From JBAZWE01 sp041660545 (GTDB lineage: Bacteria; Actinomycetota; Thermoleophilia; BMS3ABIN01), in NCBI GenBank assembly GCA_041660545.1, contig JBAZWE010000084.1, forward strand, positions 1-8,211: a DNA stretch of 8,211 bases. Direction: 5' to 3'. Below the pieces are notes generated by a model. It was not told the origin of the DNA. It saw only the letters and a list, made by a program, of their open reading frames with translations, and made no database searches. Position numbers and translations under genes: made by a program. Shown here one piece after another: positions 1 through 5,789 of the stretch. Positions within the stretch are counted from its first letter, which is position 1. Every line of letters starts with the position of its first letter.

Positions 1-534
1 ACTACCTACTCCGCGAGCGACAATAAGCTCGGAGGGCAAACCCTGACAGATGGCGTTTATGCGTTCGGCCATGGCGACACTGCTAATTTAATAGGTACCC
101 TGACGCTTGATGCCCAGGGTAATCCAAATGCAGTTTTCATTTTCCAGGCTTCTTCCGACCTCGTCACGGCTTCAAATAGTGTCGTTCAGCTTATAAATGG
201 TGCCAACTCCTGCAGGGTGTTTTGGCAAGTTACTAGTTCCGTGACTTTTGGAACGAGGACTACCTTTGTAGGAAATGTAATGGCCCTGGCATCCATCACA
301 GATAACGGCTACTCAACTATTACCGGAAGTCTGTTGGCAAGAAATGGCCAGGTTGCTTTAAATCACACCACCGTTAACTGTCTTACTTGTGAAGTCGGGG
401 CAAGCACAGGCACGGGCCTTTCTCTGAACCGATTACCGAATACAGGCATTAGTATTCCATTGAATTTCGCCCTGGTGCTGACAGTAATATTTTCAGGTGC
501 GATCATGTTCAGGGTAGCTCGAAGAAAAGGATAA
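1..534 (+). CDS. DUF3494 (ice-binding-like) surface protein with LPXTG sorting signal, 5' partial
   Basis: The reading frame is open from base 1, so the N terminus, including any signal peptide, is off the window. About 177 residues are visible. The text GGQTLTDGVYAF, the VFIFQASSDLVT stretch, a CRVFWQVTSSVTFG segment and GSLLARNGQVALNHTTVNC are hallmarks of the DUF3494 beta-solenoid fold found in ice-binding proteins and in many bacterial surface proteins of unknown role. The C terminus has LPNTG (433-447), a hydrophobic stretch of about 20 residues and the basic end RVARRKG. This is a classic sortase signal that predicts covalent attachment to peptidoglycan. Family membership and sorting are read from sequence. 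Ice binding is only one possible function; adhesion is equally plausible. The downstream hairpin at 571-600 probably ends its transcript. A damaged paralogue lies at 2307-2555. Confidence 0.85.
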   Translation, partial: TTYSASDNKLGGQTLTDGVYAFGHGDTANLIGTLTLDAQGNPNAVFIFQASSDLVTASNSVVQLINGANSCRVFWQVTSSVTFGTRTTFVGNVMALASITDNGYSTITGSLLARNGQVALNHTTVNCLTCEVGASTGTGLSLNRLPNTGISIPLNFALVLTVIFSGAIMFRVARRKG

Positions 535-570
535 TTCAGCAAGCCCATATATTGCGAGGCAGTTACGAAC

Positions 571-600
571 AAGAGCCAGGCGAGTATTAGCCTGGCTCTT
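571..600 (+). terminator. Perfect 11-bp hairpin after the DUF3494 gene
   Basis: AAGAGCCAGGC (571-581) pairs perfectly with GCCTGGCTCTT (590-600) around an 8-base loop, 37 bases after the DUF3494 stop codon. There is no T-tract on either side, so it is not a textbook intrinsic terminator. It may act bidirectionally or as a transcript-stabilising 3' stem. The hairpin is kept, with one mismatch, in the second copy at 2592-2621. Confidence 0.5.
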
Positions 601-644
601 GCAGTTATGAATCTAGTTAGAGAAATATTGAATATTAAACAATT

Positions 645-709
645 TGGCGGGAAGGCGTAGGAATCGAACCTACCAACGACGGGGTTACCGCCGCCTACCG
701 GTTTTGAAG
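645..709 (-). repeat. att core copy 1 (3' part of tRNA-Sec)
   Basis: This 65-bp copy is identical to the part of the intact tRNA-Sec gene that runs from the first base of the anticodon loop to the CCA end. It contains the 3' anticodon stem, variable arm, T arm and 3' acceptor strand but no 5' half, so it cannot be a functional tRNA. To the right the sequence departs from the tRNA and continues with TTCGGTGCGG, as in copies 2 and 3. The anticodon-loop bases are flanked by ACCGG and CGGT in inverted orientation, as expected of core-type sites for a tyrosine recombinase. Confidence 0.9.
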
Positions 710-850
710 TTCGGTGCGGAGTTTACCTTTTGTTACCAGCTAGTCCCTTTTAGTGCTTTCTAAGTGGATATCCGGGGAGTCGGTTTCACTTCTATTACCT
801 TCCAGTACCAACTAATCCCAGCTATTTTGTTAGCAAAATGTTAGCGTTTT
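710..850. repeat. Arm block 1 beside att core 1 (141 bp)
   Basis: This is the first of three 141-bp blocks (others at 2731-2871 and 4937-5077) that align without a gap. Inside it are direct repeats: TACCAGCTAGTCCC (734-747) and TACCAACTAATCCC (806-819), and TGTTAGC at 828-834 and 839-845, an 11-bp period. Both ends of the block, TTCGGTGCGG and TGTTAGCAAAATGTTAGCG, are invariant across the three copies. Repeated short motifs beside a core are typical of integrase arm-binding sites. That role is an inference. Confidence 0.65.
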
Positions 851-930
851 TGACATACCTTCCGGTATAAAACATATCTATTTTGAACCACCCCAGGGTT
901 TCAACGAGAGCGGATCAATTCCAACCCTAG
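848..930. repeat. X block 1, partly repeated at 2213-2290
   Basis: Directly after arm block 1, this segment aligns with 2213-2290 at roughly 80% identity with one small indel. Shared words include TTGAC, CTTCCGGTA, TCTATTTTG, CAGGGT, TCAACGA and AGCGG. Its start, TACCTTCCGGTATAAAAC at 856, also echoes the TACCTTCCAGTACCAAC of the arm block at 796, so it may contain a third arm-type site. A TTGACA hexamer sits at 850-855, but I see no convincing -10 at the right distance. Confidence 0.6.
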
Positions 931-1031
931 CCCCGGAAACAAACAAACCGTTTTAGTAATGTTTCAGCCACCTTCTGAAGTGGAACATAACATTATAAAT
1001 ACAAGCTGCGAAAAGCGGAAAGGGGAAAGTG

Positions 1032-1451
1032 ATGAGTCCTGAACCGAGAGATGACAGGCAGGAATATGAAAGCGACAAGCACGGGGAGATGGAGGTGTCG
1101 CAAGACAAGGCAGGGGAGCGGGAAAATCAGATCGGCCGGATAAACGGTATTATCTGGCTGTTGCTTGGAGTCCTGGAGGTGATCATCGGCATGCGGGTTG
1201 TTCTCAAGCTGCTTGCGGCCAACCCAGATAACGGTTTTGCAAATTTCATCTATCGCGTCGCGCGCGCGTTCGTTTGGCCGTTCTTCGGATTGGTAGCCGA
1301 ACCGATCTCGACGAGTGGCAGCGTATTAGAGCGCGGTTCGATTATCGCCATGGTCGTCTACCTGCTAATCGCATGGGGCGTCACGCGTCTCGTTTACCTG
1401 GTCATGAAGCCGTCGCGTGTGCGGTCCGAGCGCACAGTGCATAGACAATAG
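1032..1451 (+). CDS. YggT-like integral membrane protein
   Basis: The protein has 139 residues from ATG at 1032. GTG at 1029 is a possible alternative, but AAAGGGGA at 1019-1026 is better spaced for the ATG. A charged, hydrophilic N-terminal arm of about 35 residues precedes GRINGIIWLLLGVLEVIIGM, a first membrane segment, then the LLAANPDNGF / FVWPFFGL region typical of YggT-family proteins (PF02325). A second membrane segment follows (IIAMVVYLLIAWGVTRLVYL), with a basic tail. YggT proteins are small membrane proteins of poorly defined role, linked in some bacteria to osmotic tolerance or cell-division-associated membrane functions. It is transcribed rightward, away from the arm block, and is followed by a 148-bp gap, so it is probably its own unit. 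Family assignment is fairly secure; function is not. Confidence 0.75.
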   Translation: MSPEPRDDRQEYESDKHGEMEVSQDKAGERENQIGRINGIIWLLLGVLEVIIGMRVVLKLLAANPDNGFANFIYRVARAFVWPFFGLVAEPISTSGSVLERGSIIAMVVYLLIAWGVTRLVYLVMKPSRVRSERTVHRQ

Positions 1452-1599
1452 ATTCCGTTCGCTTAGGCAAACGTGACTATAGAGAAAACGACTCAGATCC
1501 GCTTGGGTATGGAGGGAAGTGTTGCTGCGATTAAAAAAGTAGACCGACACTTGTAGTCTTGTTGCCCTGTTATTTGTCTGGAGAAAGGGACATTAAAAT

Positions 1600-2046
1600 A
1601 TGGAAATGGTATTGGCCATTCTGGCAGCGGTAATGCTTACTTTGATCCTTGCTTTCTTCAGGTATTGGGTACAGTCGAAACAAAGAAATGATAAAAAGAC
1701 CGAAGCCGTAGCTGCGCTTCGTTTTGAGCTTCAAACTAATCTGGGTTGGTTAGATGATATTCTTGAGAATCGTATTCAATTGAATGATGAAGCATGGGTC
1801 ATTCTCAAAAATAAAGGATATATTTCGTATTTGCCTGCTCCTATTCCAAGGCGTGTCATATCCATCTACGACATGGTGCATCGTCTAAACGAGCAGATGA
1901 GTGTTCTCGATGAGAAGAACCGGACAATTTATGAATCTCGTGGAGAGCAAGGGGAGGATAGCAACATACTCAGAGACGAGATCAGTGAACTTATTAAACT
2001 GCTCGACGCGAAATTTCCCAGGATTGGCAGAAATTTCGAAGTGTAA
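1600..2046 (+). CDS. Unrecognised membrane-anchored protein
   Basis: The protein has 148 residues. The start is supported by GGAGAAAGGG at 1580-1589, ten bases ahead of the ATG. Residues 3-24 form one hydrophobic segment (VLAILAAVMLTLILAFFRYWV) followed by KQRNDKK, which predicts an N-terminal anchor with the remainder in the cytoplasm. The soluble part is charged and mostly helical in appearance, including AVAALRFELQTNLGWLDDIL near residue 40 and a long acidic-basic helix near the C terminus. I do not recognise the family. Similar short anchored helical proteins exist as orphan genes in islands, but no function can be inferred. It is richer in A+T than the YggT-like gene before it, a possible sign of a different origin. 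No strong terminator is visible after it. Confidence 0.65.
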   Translation: MEMVLAILAAVMLTLILAFFRYWVQSKQRNDKKTEAVAALRFELQTNLGWLDDILENRIQLNDEAWVILKNKGYISYLPAPIPRRVISIYDMVHRLNEQMSVLDEKNRTIYESRGEQGEDSNILRDEISELIKLLDAKFPRIGRNFEV

Positions 2047-2212
2047 TGTTGTTCGATGCAAGCGCCTCTCATCCATCTGGTAAATGGTTGGCAAGAAGGG
2101 CTCTGCGGCCAAAATGGGGGAGACGTCCCGCACGCACGAATGTAGTCATTTATAGGTCAATCCTGGTGCCGAAGGTGGGAAACTCTGGTGGGTAGGACTT
2201 TCCTCTTGGCAT

Positions 2213-2290
2213 TATTGACTCCCTTCCGGTACAAAGCTAATCTATTTTGTACCAACTCAGGGTGTCAACGAAAGCGGGTCAACTCCAACT
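2213..2290. repeat. X block 2, fused to a DUF3494 remnant
   Basis: This is the counterpart of 848-930 (TTGAC, CTTCCGGTAC, TCTATTTTG, CAGGGTGTCAACGA, AGCGG), but without the arm block and att core that precede it in the first copy. To its right it runs through a hexamer repeat straight into the 3' part of a DUF3494 gene. The simplest reading is that it marks the left end of a former unit whose att core and most of whose gene were deleted. Confidence 0.55.
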
Positions 2291-2308
2291 CCAACTCCAA
2301 CTCCAACT
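2280..2308 (+). repeat. CAACTC hexamer tandem repeat
   Basis: There are about four and a half copies of CAACTC at the junction between X block 2 and the DUF3494 remnant. In the frame of the remnant they read as alternating Asn-Ser, like a surface-protein linker. They could also mark slippage at a deletion joint. Confidence 0.7.
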
Positions 2309-2555
2309 ACTCAACTATTAACGGAAGTCTTTTGGCAAGAAATGGCCAGGTTGCATTAAATCACACCACACCACTGTTAACTGTGATACTTGCGCAATCG
2401 GTCCCACTCTCACCCCAACGCCTACACCAGGCACGGGCATTTCTCTGAACCGATTGCCGAATACAGGCCTTAGTCTTCCCCTGAATATCGCCATCGCGCT
2501 GACCGGAATTTTTTCAGGCGCGATCTTATTAAGGGTAGCTCGAAGAAAAGGATAA
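2307..2555 (+). pseudogene. Broken DUF3494 surface-protein gene (3' remnant)
   Basis: This is a paralogue of the end of the gene at 1-534. YSTINGSLLARNGQVALNHTT matches almost residue for residue. A two-base insertion in the run after AATCACACC then shifts the frame. After the shift the reading is NCDTCAIGPTLTPTPTPGTG, followed by LPNTG (codons 2454-2468), a hydrophobic stretch and RVARRKG, with stop TAA at 2553-2555. The Thr-Pro linker is absent from the first copy, so this is a diverged paralogue and not a recent duplicate. The N-terminal three quarters of the domain are missing and no ribosome binding site is present. It is very unlikely to be expressed as a functional protein. Confidence 0.8.
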
Positions 2556-2591
2556 TTCAGCAAGCCCAGGTATTGCGAGGCAGTTACGAAC

Positions 2592-2621
2592 AAGAGCCAG
2601 GCGAGTATTAGACTGGCTCTT
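2592..2621 (+). terminator. Hairpin after the DUF3494 remnant
   Basis: AAGAGCCAGGC (2592-2602) pairs with GACTGGCTCTT (2611-2621) with one G-A mismatch. It is the equivalent of the hairpin at 571-600 and has the same loop. As there, no T-tract follows. Confidence 0.45.
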
Positions 2622-2665
2622 GAAGTTATGAACCGCGTTAGAGAAATATTGAATATTAAACAATT

Positions 2666-2730
2666 TGGCGGGAAGGCGTAGGAATCGAACCTACCAACGA
2701 CGGGGTTACCGCCGCCTACCGGTTTTGAAG
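2666..2730 (-). repeat. att core copy 2 (3' part of tRNA-Sec)
   Basis: The 65 bases are identical to the 3' part of the intact tRNA-Sec gene and to copies 1 and 3. The left flank (AATATTGAATATTAAACAAT) is the same as that of copy 1, and the right flank starts TTCGGTGCGG. It forms the boundary between elements A and B. Confidence 0.9.
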
Positions 2731-2871
2731 TTCGGTGCGGGTCTTGCCTGCTGGTACCTGATAGTCGCTTTTAGTACTTTATAATTGGGCTTCCGAGGGG
2801 TCAGTTTCCCTGCTAGTACCATCCAGTCACGTCTAGTCCCAGCCTTTTTGTTAGCAAAATGTTAGCGTTTT
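2731..2871. repeat. Arm block 2 beside att core 2 (141 bp)
   Basis: It is the same length as blocks 1 and 3 and about 84% identical to block 3 by hand count. The CTAGTCCC motif is kept near 2843-2850, its partner is altered (ATAGTCGC), and the terminal TTAGCAAAATGTTAGCG is unchanged. It is the most diverged of the three, compatible with decay of arm sites in an older insert. Confidence 0.6.
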
Positions 2872-3047
2872 AAATGCGTGTGTCCAAGGAGCCATGGAAA
2901 GTTGTCGCGCGTTGAGTCGCCAATGCCGCATGTGCCGCATGAGTATTTATTTTTCCTGCAATATGGCAATTTCATCAAAGGGCTGAAAGAATAACCACTG
3001 TCGGACTTTACTCTTTCGAATGTCGGCCATTCCTCCAGAGGAGAGCT

Positions 3048-4520
3048 ATGAGTGACGCCACGCAGGATGGTTCCCAAGGCTCAGGCCTGCTGGGCGCGCG
3101 TAACGATGCTGAGCTACTTGCCAAAATACTGGAAACCAGCCTGGTAGGCATCACGGTAGTAGATGCAGAAGGTCAGTTTTTCTTTGCCAACCGGAAGGCC
3201 GAAGAGATTCTGGGCCTGACCAAAAGTGAGATAACCGGCCGCGTCTATAACGATCCCGAGTGGCGAATAACCACTTTCGATGGTGGCCACTTACCGGACG
3301 AAGAGCTCCCCTTTCAAAAGGTCAGAGACACCGGCAAGACGGTAGAGAATGTGCGCCACGCCATTGTCTGGCCAGATGGCAGAACGGTCTGCCTGTCGAT
3401 AAACGCATCTCCGCTTACCGATGCGAACGGCGGTTTCGCCGGGATAGTGGCGGGTATCGAAGATATCTCCGCGGCCGTCGAAGGCGAACGGGCTCTTGAG
3501 AGGCAGAACCGCGCCAACCGGGTACTCACCCAGTGCAACGAGGCCATGATACGCGCCACTGATGAAACCTCACTGCTAGCGGAGGTCTGCCATATTGTCG
3601 TGGAAGACGGTGGCTATCGTCTCGCCTGGGTTGGTTACGCAGAAGAAGACGGCAGTAAAACAGTAAAGCCGGTAGCCCAATGTGGCTTCGAGGAAGACTA
3701 TCTTGAAACTATTACTGTAACCTGGGATGAAACCGACACCGGCCAGGGTCCCACCGGCACCGCCATCCGCACCGGCCAGCCCGCACGTGCCCGGAACATC
3801 CTCGGCGATCCCACCTATGCGCCCTGGCGCGAACAGGCGCTTAAACGCGGCTACGCCTCCTCGCTCGCCCTGCCGCTGATTGCCGATTCCCATACTATGG
3901 GCGCCCTGAATATCTACGCCGCCGAAACGGATGCTTTCGACCTTGAGGAGGAGCGCCTGCTCATGCAGATGGCCAACGACCTGGCCTACGGCATCACCAC
4001 GCTCCGCGCCCGAGAAGAACGGACGCGAAACCTCGCAGAGCTCAAGGAGGCCCGGGAAGACTGGCAGCGGATCTTCAATTCGATCTCCGACTCGGTGATG
4101 ATACTTGACCTTGAACAGAACATTCTGGCTGCGAACCCGGCCACGGAAAAAAAGCTGGAGTTGCCTCTGGACCGGATTTTAGGCCGCAAGTGCTATGAGG
4201 TATTCCACCTGCTTGATGAATCACCCGAAGGTTGCCCGTTTAAATCCCTCATCGAATCGAGTGGTGCGGTTACAACGGGGCAAATGGAAATGGAAATGGA
4301 GACTTTCGTCGGAACTTTTATGGTGACTGTTAGCCCGATTTTCGATGCTGAGGGCAAGCTGTCCAATGTGCTTCGCATCGCTAGGGACATCACCGACCGC
4401 AAGCTGGCGGAGGAAAAGCTGCGGGTAAAGTGGCCGGGTTTGTTTGGACAGCAAAATGCTATGGGTAAAGTCCCATTTACACCACTTACACAGGATGATA
4501 TTTATATAGAAGAATCATAA
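3048..4520 (+). CDS. PAS-GAF-PAS sensor protein lacking an output domain
   Basis: The protein has 490 residues. GAGGAG five bases before the ATG makes the start firm. PAS domain 1 spans about residues 22-143 (LETSLVGITVVDAEGQFFFANRKAEEILG through GIVAGIEDIS). A GAF domain follows at about 165-322, with GPTGTAIRTGQP, GYASSLALPL and MGALNIYA. A short helical linker leads to PAS domain 2 (about 338-458), which ends in RIARDITDRKLAEEKLR, the usual link to a histidine kinase or GGDEF module. Instead the frame continues for some 30 unrelated residues (VKWPGLFGQQNAMG to IYIEES) and stops. No membrane segment is visible, so it is probably cytoplasmic. The CPF motif in EGCPFKSL is common in PAS domains of this type. 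Inference: it was truncated by insertion or deletion near 4426, leaving a possibly silent or dominant-negative sensor. The ligand is unknown. Confidence 0.85.
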   Translation: MSDATQDGSQGSGLLGARNDAELLAKILETSLVGITVVDAEGQFFFANRKAEEILGLTKSEITGRVYNDPEWRITTFDGGHLPDEELPFQKVRDTGKTVENVRHAIVWPDGRTVCLSINASPLTDANGGFAGIVAGIEDISAAVEGERALERQNRANRVLTQCNEAMIRATDETSLLAEVCHIVVEDGGYRLAWVGYAEEDGSKTVKPVAQCGFEEDYLETITVTWDETDTGQGPTGTAIRTGQPARARNILGDPTYAPWREQALKRGYASSLALPLIADSHTMGALNIYAAETDAFDLEEERLLMQMANDLAYGITTLRAREERTRNLAELKEAREDWQRIFNSISDSVMILDLEQNILAANPATEKKLELPLDRILGRKCYEVFHLLDESPEGCPFKSLIESSGAVTTGQMEMEMETFVGTFMVTVSPIFDAEGKLSNVLRIARDITDRKLAEEKLRVKWPGLFGQQNAMGKVPFTPLTQDDIYIEES

Positions 4521-4546
4521 GAGAGCTGGCCGGGAAAAACTGGACA
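4431..4546. repeat. Pair of IS-end-like direct repeats
   Basis: TGGCCGGG followed 14 bases later by TGGACA occurs at 4431-4450 and again at 4527-4546, in the same orientation and 96 bp apart. The second copy continues into TGGACACTGACC, which looks like an IS3-family terminus just outside the transposase stop codon. The first copy lies exactly where the sensor protein loses homology. Both probably derive from IS ends. Confidence 0.45.
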
Positions 4547-4577
4547 CTGACCTGGTCCGACAATTTCGGACACATTG

Positions 4578-4873
4578 CTAAGCCACCGGCCCCGCCAGCC
4601 AATACTCCTCATACTCCTTGGGGCTAACGTAGCCCAGCGACGAGTGCAGCGGGCTGGAATTGTAGAACATCTCGATTTAGTCAACTATATCCCTTTTGGC
4701 CTTTTCTCTGTTTTATAATTTGTGAGAAGTACGCGCTCGGATTTAAGGCTGGCGAAGAAACTCTCAACCACGGCATTGTCATAGGGGTCGCCCAAGCTGG
4801 ATATTCTGATTTTCAATTTTTTGAAGTTTTGAACACAAGAGCAGAATATGCCAAATATCAGGCAAATATACTG
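4578..4873 (-). pseudogene. IS3-family transposase (OrfB) C-terminal remnant
   Basis: On the minus strand, QYICL, then LGDPYDNAVVESFFASLKSE (the rve/DDE block that holds the catalytic Glu), then after a one-base frameshift REKAKRDIVD, an in-frame stop, and IEMFYNSSPLHSSLGYVSPK, ending at TAG (4578-4580). These are the conserved final blocks of IS3-group OrfB. Defects: a frameshift in the NYKT/REKAKRD region, a nonsense codon where Tyr is normal, and loss of everything upstream of the QY motif, so the first two catalytic Asp residues are absent. It cannot be active. The upstream end coincides with the edge of att core 3. Confidence 0.85.
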
Positions 4874-4936
4874 GCGGGAAGGCGTAGGAATCGAACCTAC
4901 CAACGACGGGGTTACCGCCGCCTACCGGTTTTGAAG
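4872..4936 (-). repeat. att core copy 3 (3' part of tRNA-Sec)
   Basis: The 65 bases are identical to the other three cores. Its left flank is the truncated IS3 transposase and not the AT-rich end seen at copies 1 and 2. The right flank is again TTCGGTGCGG. It marks the boundary between elements B and C. Confidence 0.9.
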
Positions 4937-5077
4937 TTCGGTGCGGGTCTTATCTTCTGTTACCGTGTAGTCCCTTTTAGTGCTTTCTAATTGGGTTTCC
5001 GAGGGGTCTGTTTCACTTCTAGTACCTTCCAGTACCAGCTAATCCCACTCATTTTGTTAGCAAAATGTTAGCGTTTT
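4937..5077. repeat. Arm block 3 beside att core 3 (141 bp)
   Basis: It aligns gaplessly with block 1 (about 87% identical by hand count). It carries GTAGTCCC, AGTACCAGCTAATCCC and the terminal TGTTAGCAAAATGTTAGC. Its right end overlaps the last codons of the SET-domain gene at 5049-5543, so part of the arm is translated. Confidence 0.65.
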
Positions 5078-5543
5078 GAGACTTCAACTTGGCATCCAAT
5101 TCAAGAAGGTAGGGAGCAACGAACCCTTCGTATAATTTTTTCCTCTCATCAGGCAAATCTTTCCAGCCGGTAATCTTACCGCGACATCCCTTCGAGCCAC
5201 ACCCGCACTGTTTCGGAAAATAACCAATACCATAATTTCTCATAGCATAATCGAAGGTTATTTCTTCATCAGCAATAATTTCTCTGATGGCCACAAAGTC
5301 ATGGGCACCAGTTTCATTTACGCTGATACCGCAATTCGGGTCACAGGAATGATTAACCTTGCTTATTGAACCAGCGTGAAGTACATAAACATTTTTGCCT
5401 ATCTGTGAAGCGTGAGAGTGATTCCCATCCAGAACTCTTTCGATCACACCGACCATGACAATTTCGCGAGTTTTAAACGATCTTGTTGAGAAAATACCTT
5501 CTCCTCTTCCATCAGTATCTCTTAGCTCAAATCCATCTTTCAT
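5049..5543 (-). CDS. SET-domain protein (putative protein lysine methyltransferase)
   Basis: The protein has 164 residues, with AAGGAAG six bases before the ATG. SET-domain landmarks: GRGEGIF (12-18, cofactor-binding loop), NHSCDPN (64-70), EEITFDYA (93-100, catalytic-region Tyr) and a post-SET Cys cluster CGCGSKGC (113-120) expected to bind zinc, then GWKDLP and a short helix. SET proteins transfer methyl groups from S-adenosylmethionine to lysine side chains. In bacteria the targets are mostly unknown and include ribosomal, histone-like or host proteins. The length suits the minimal bacterial SET family. The final residues NANILLTK and the stop fall inside arm block 3, so the att arm supplies the C-terminal tail; block 1 has a stop (TAG) at the same place. 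It is the sole gene of element C. The substrate cannot be inferred. Confidence 0.88.
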   Translation of the reverse strand: MKDGFELRDTDGRGEGIFSTRSFKTREIVMVGVIERVLDGNHSHASQIGKNVYVLHAGSISKVNHSCDPNCGISVNETGAHDFVAIREIIADEEITFDYAMRNYGIGYFPKQCGCGSKGCRGKITGWKDLPDERKKLYEGFVAPYLLELDAKLKSQNANILLTK

Positions 5544-5734
5544 GTGGAACTTCCTTAATACTAGGAGCGAGTATTTTCATACCCACAGTTGACCCAGTCA
5601 CCATGAAAATAGTTCTCTTGCCACGAGGCATACTGCGCATGTCATTGACCATACTAACAGTTTGCGGGATGGTGCTGTGCCAAAGGTAGGAAACGAGACC
5701 AAGCGAGGGGTGAGATATATTCAAGCTGACTCTT

Positions 5735-5758
5735 GGTTAGCAAATTGTTAGCAGTTAG
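5735..5758. repeat. GTTAGC repeats at the right end of element C
   Basis: GTTAGC occurs at 5736-5741 and 5747-5752, the same 11-bp period as at the end of each arm block, followed by a partial third unit (AGTTAG). This places the motif on both sides of element C, as expected for integrase arm sites at attL and attR. The function is inferred. Confidence 0.5.
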
Positions 5759-5789
5759 ATGTTTTCACATGATTGAGGGGCAAAAACAT

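Larger units (their letters stand above)
1..644. mobile_element. Element 0: right end of an integrated element ending at att copy 1
   Basis: This is the stretch left of the first displaced tRNA-Sec fragment. It holds the 3' end of a DUF3494 surface-protein gene, a strong hairpin and a short AT-rich spacer that leads straight into att core 1. The same arrangement (DUF3494 3' end, hairpin, AT-rich spacer, att core) recurs at the right end of element A, so the two elements share a right end. The left boundary lies outside the window. Treating it as an integrated element is an inference from the tandem att cores to its right. Confidence 0.55.
645..2665. mobile_element. Element A: att1-to-att2 integrated element without integrase
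   Basis: This 2,021-bp segment runs from att core 1 to the base before att core 2. Layout: core and arm block, X block, a YggT-like gene, an unrecognised membrane-anchored gene, a second X block, a broken DUF3494 gene, a hairpin and an AT-rich spacer. There is no recombinase gene. The second X block fused to a DUF3494 remnant suggests that this element is itself a merger of two units, with an internal att site lost. From 931 to 1031 I see no gene. That stretch probably holds the promoter of the YggT-like gene (TATAAAT at 994-1000). Confidence 0.7.
2666..4871. mobile_element. Element B: att2-to-att3 integrated element without integrase
   Basis: This 2,206-bp segment carries a PAS-GAF-PAS sensor gene and a degraded IS3-type transposase fragment. 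From 2872 to 3047 there is no gene, only the leader of the sensor gene. The element lacks the AT-rich right end seen in elements 0 and A. Instead the transposase fragment runs right up to att core 3. There is no recombinase of its own. Confidence 0.65.
4872..5789. mobile_element. Element C: 918-bp SET-gene cassette next to intact selC
   Basis: This is the shortest and, by position, the most recently inserted element. It starts with att core 3 and arm block 3, carries one gene (SET-domain protein, minus strand) and ends with GTTAGC repeats just before att core 4. About 190 bp (5545-5735) upstream of the SET gene hold no convincing gene and presumably its promoter. No integrase is encoded, so mobility would need an enzyme acting in trans. 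Confidence 0.7.

Noticed and set aside
2164..2180. TGGTGCCGAAGGTGGGA, resembling the 3' end of a tRNA-Leu-type gene on the minus strand
   Set aside because: Only 17 bases fit. The T-loop and the opposite stem strand are absent, so chance or an ancient att scar cannot be told apart.
2188..2448. 86-codon plus-strand frame across X block 2 and the DUF3494 remnant
   Set aside because: The first part is a repeat homologous to non-coding 848-930, and the frame is lost within the DUF3494 segment. It is better explained as a pseudogene.
645..4936. Displaced tRNA fragments as functional or split tRNA genes
   Set aside because: They lack the 5' half entirely, and the replacing sequence cannot form the D arm or the 5' acceptor strand.
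5527..5724. 65-codon reading frame on the minus strand upstream of the SET gene
   Set aside because: It begins with TTG without a visible ribosome binding site, overlaps the start of the SET gene by 17 bases in another frame and matches no family I recognise.
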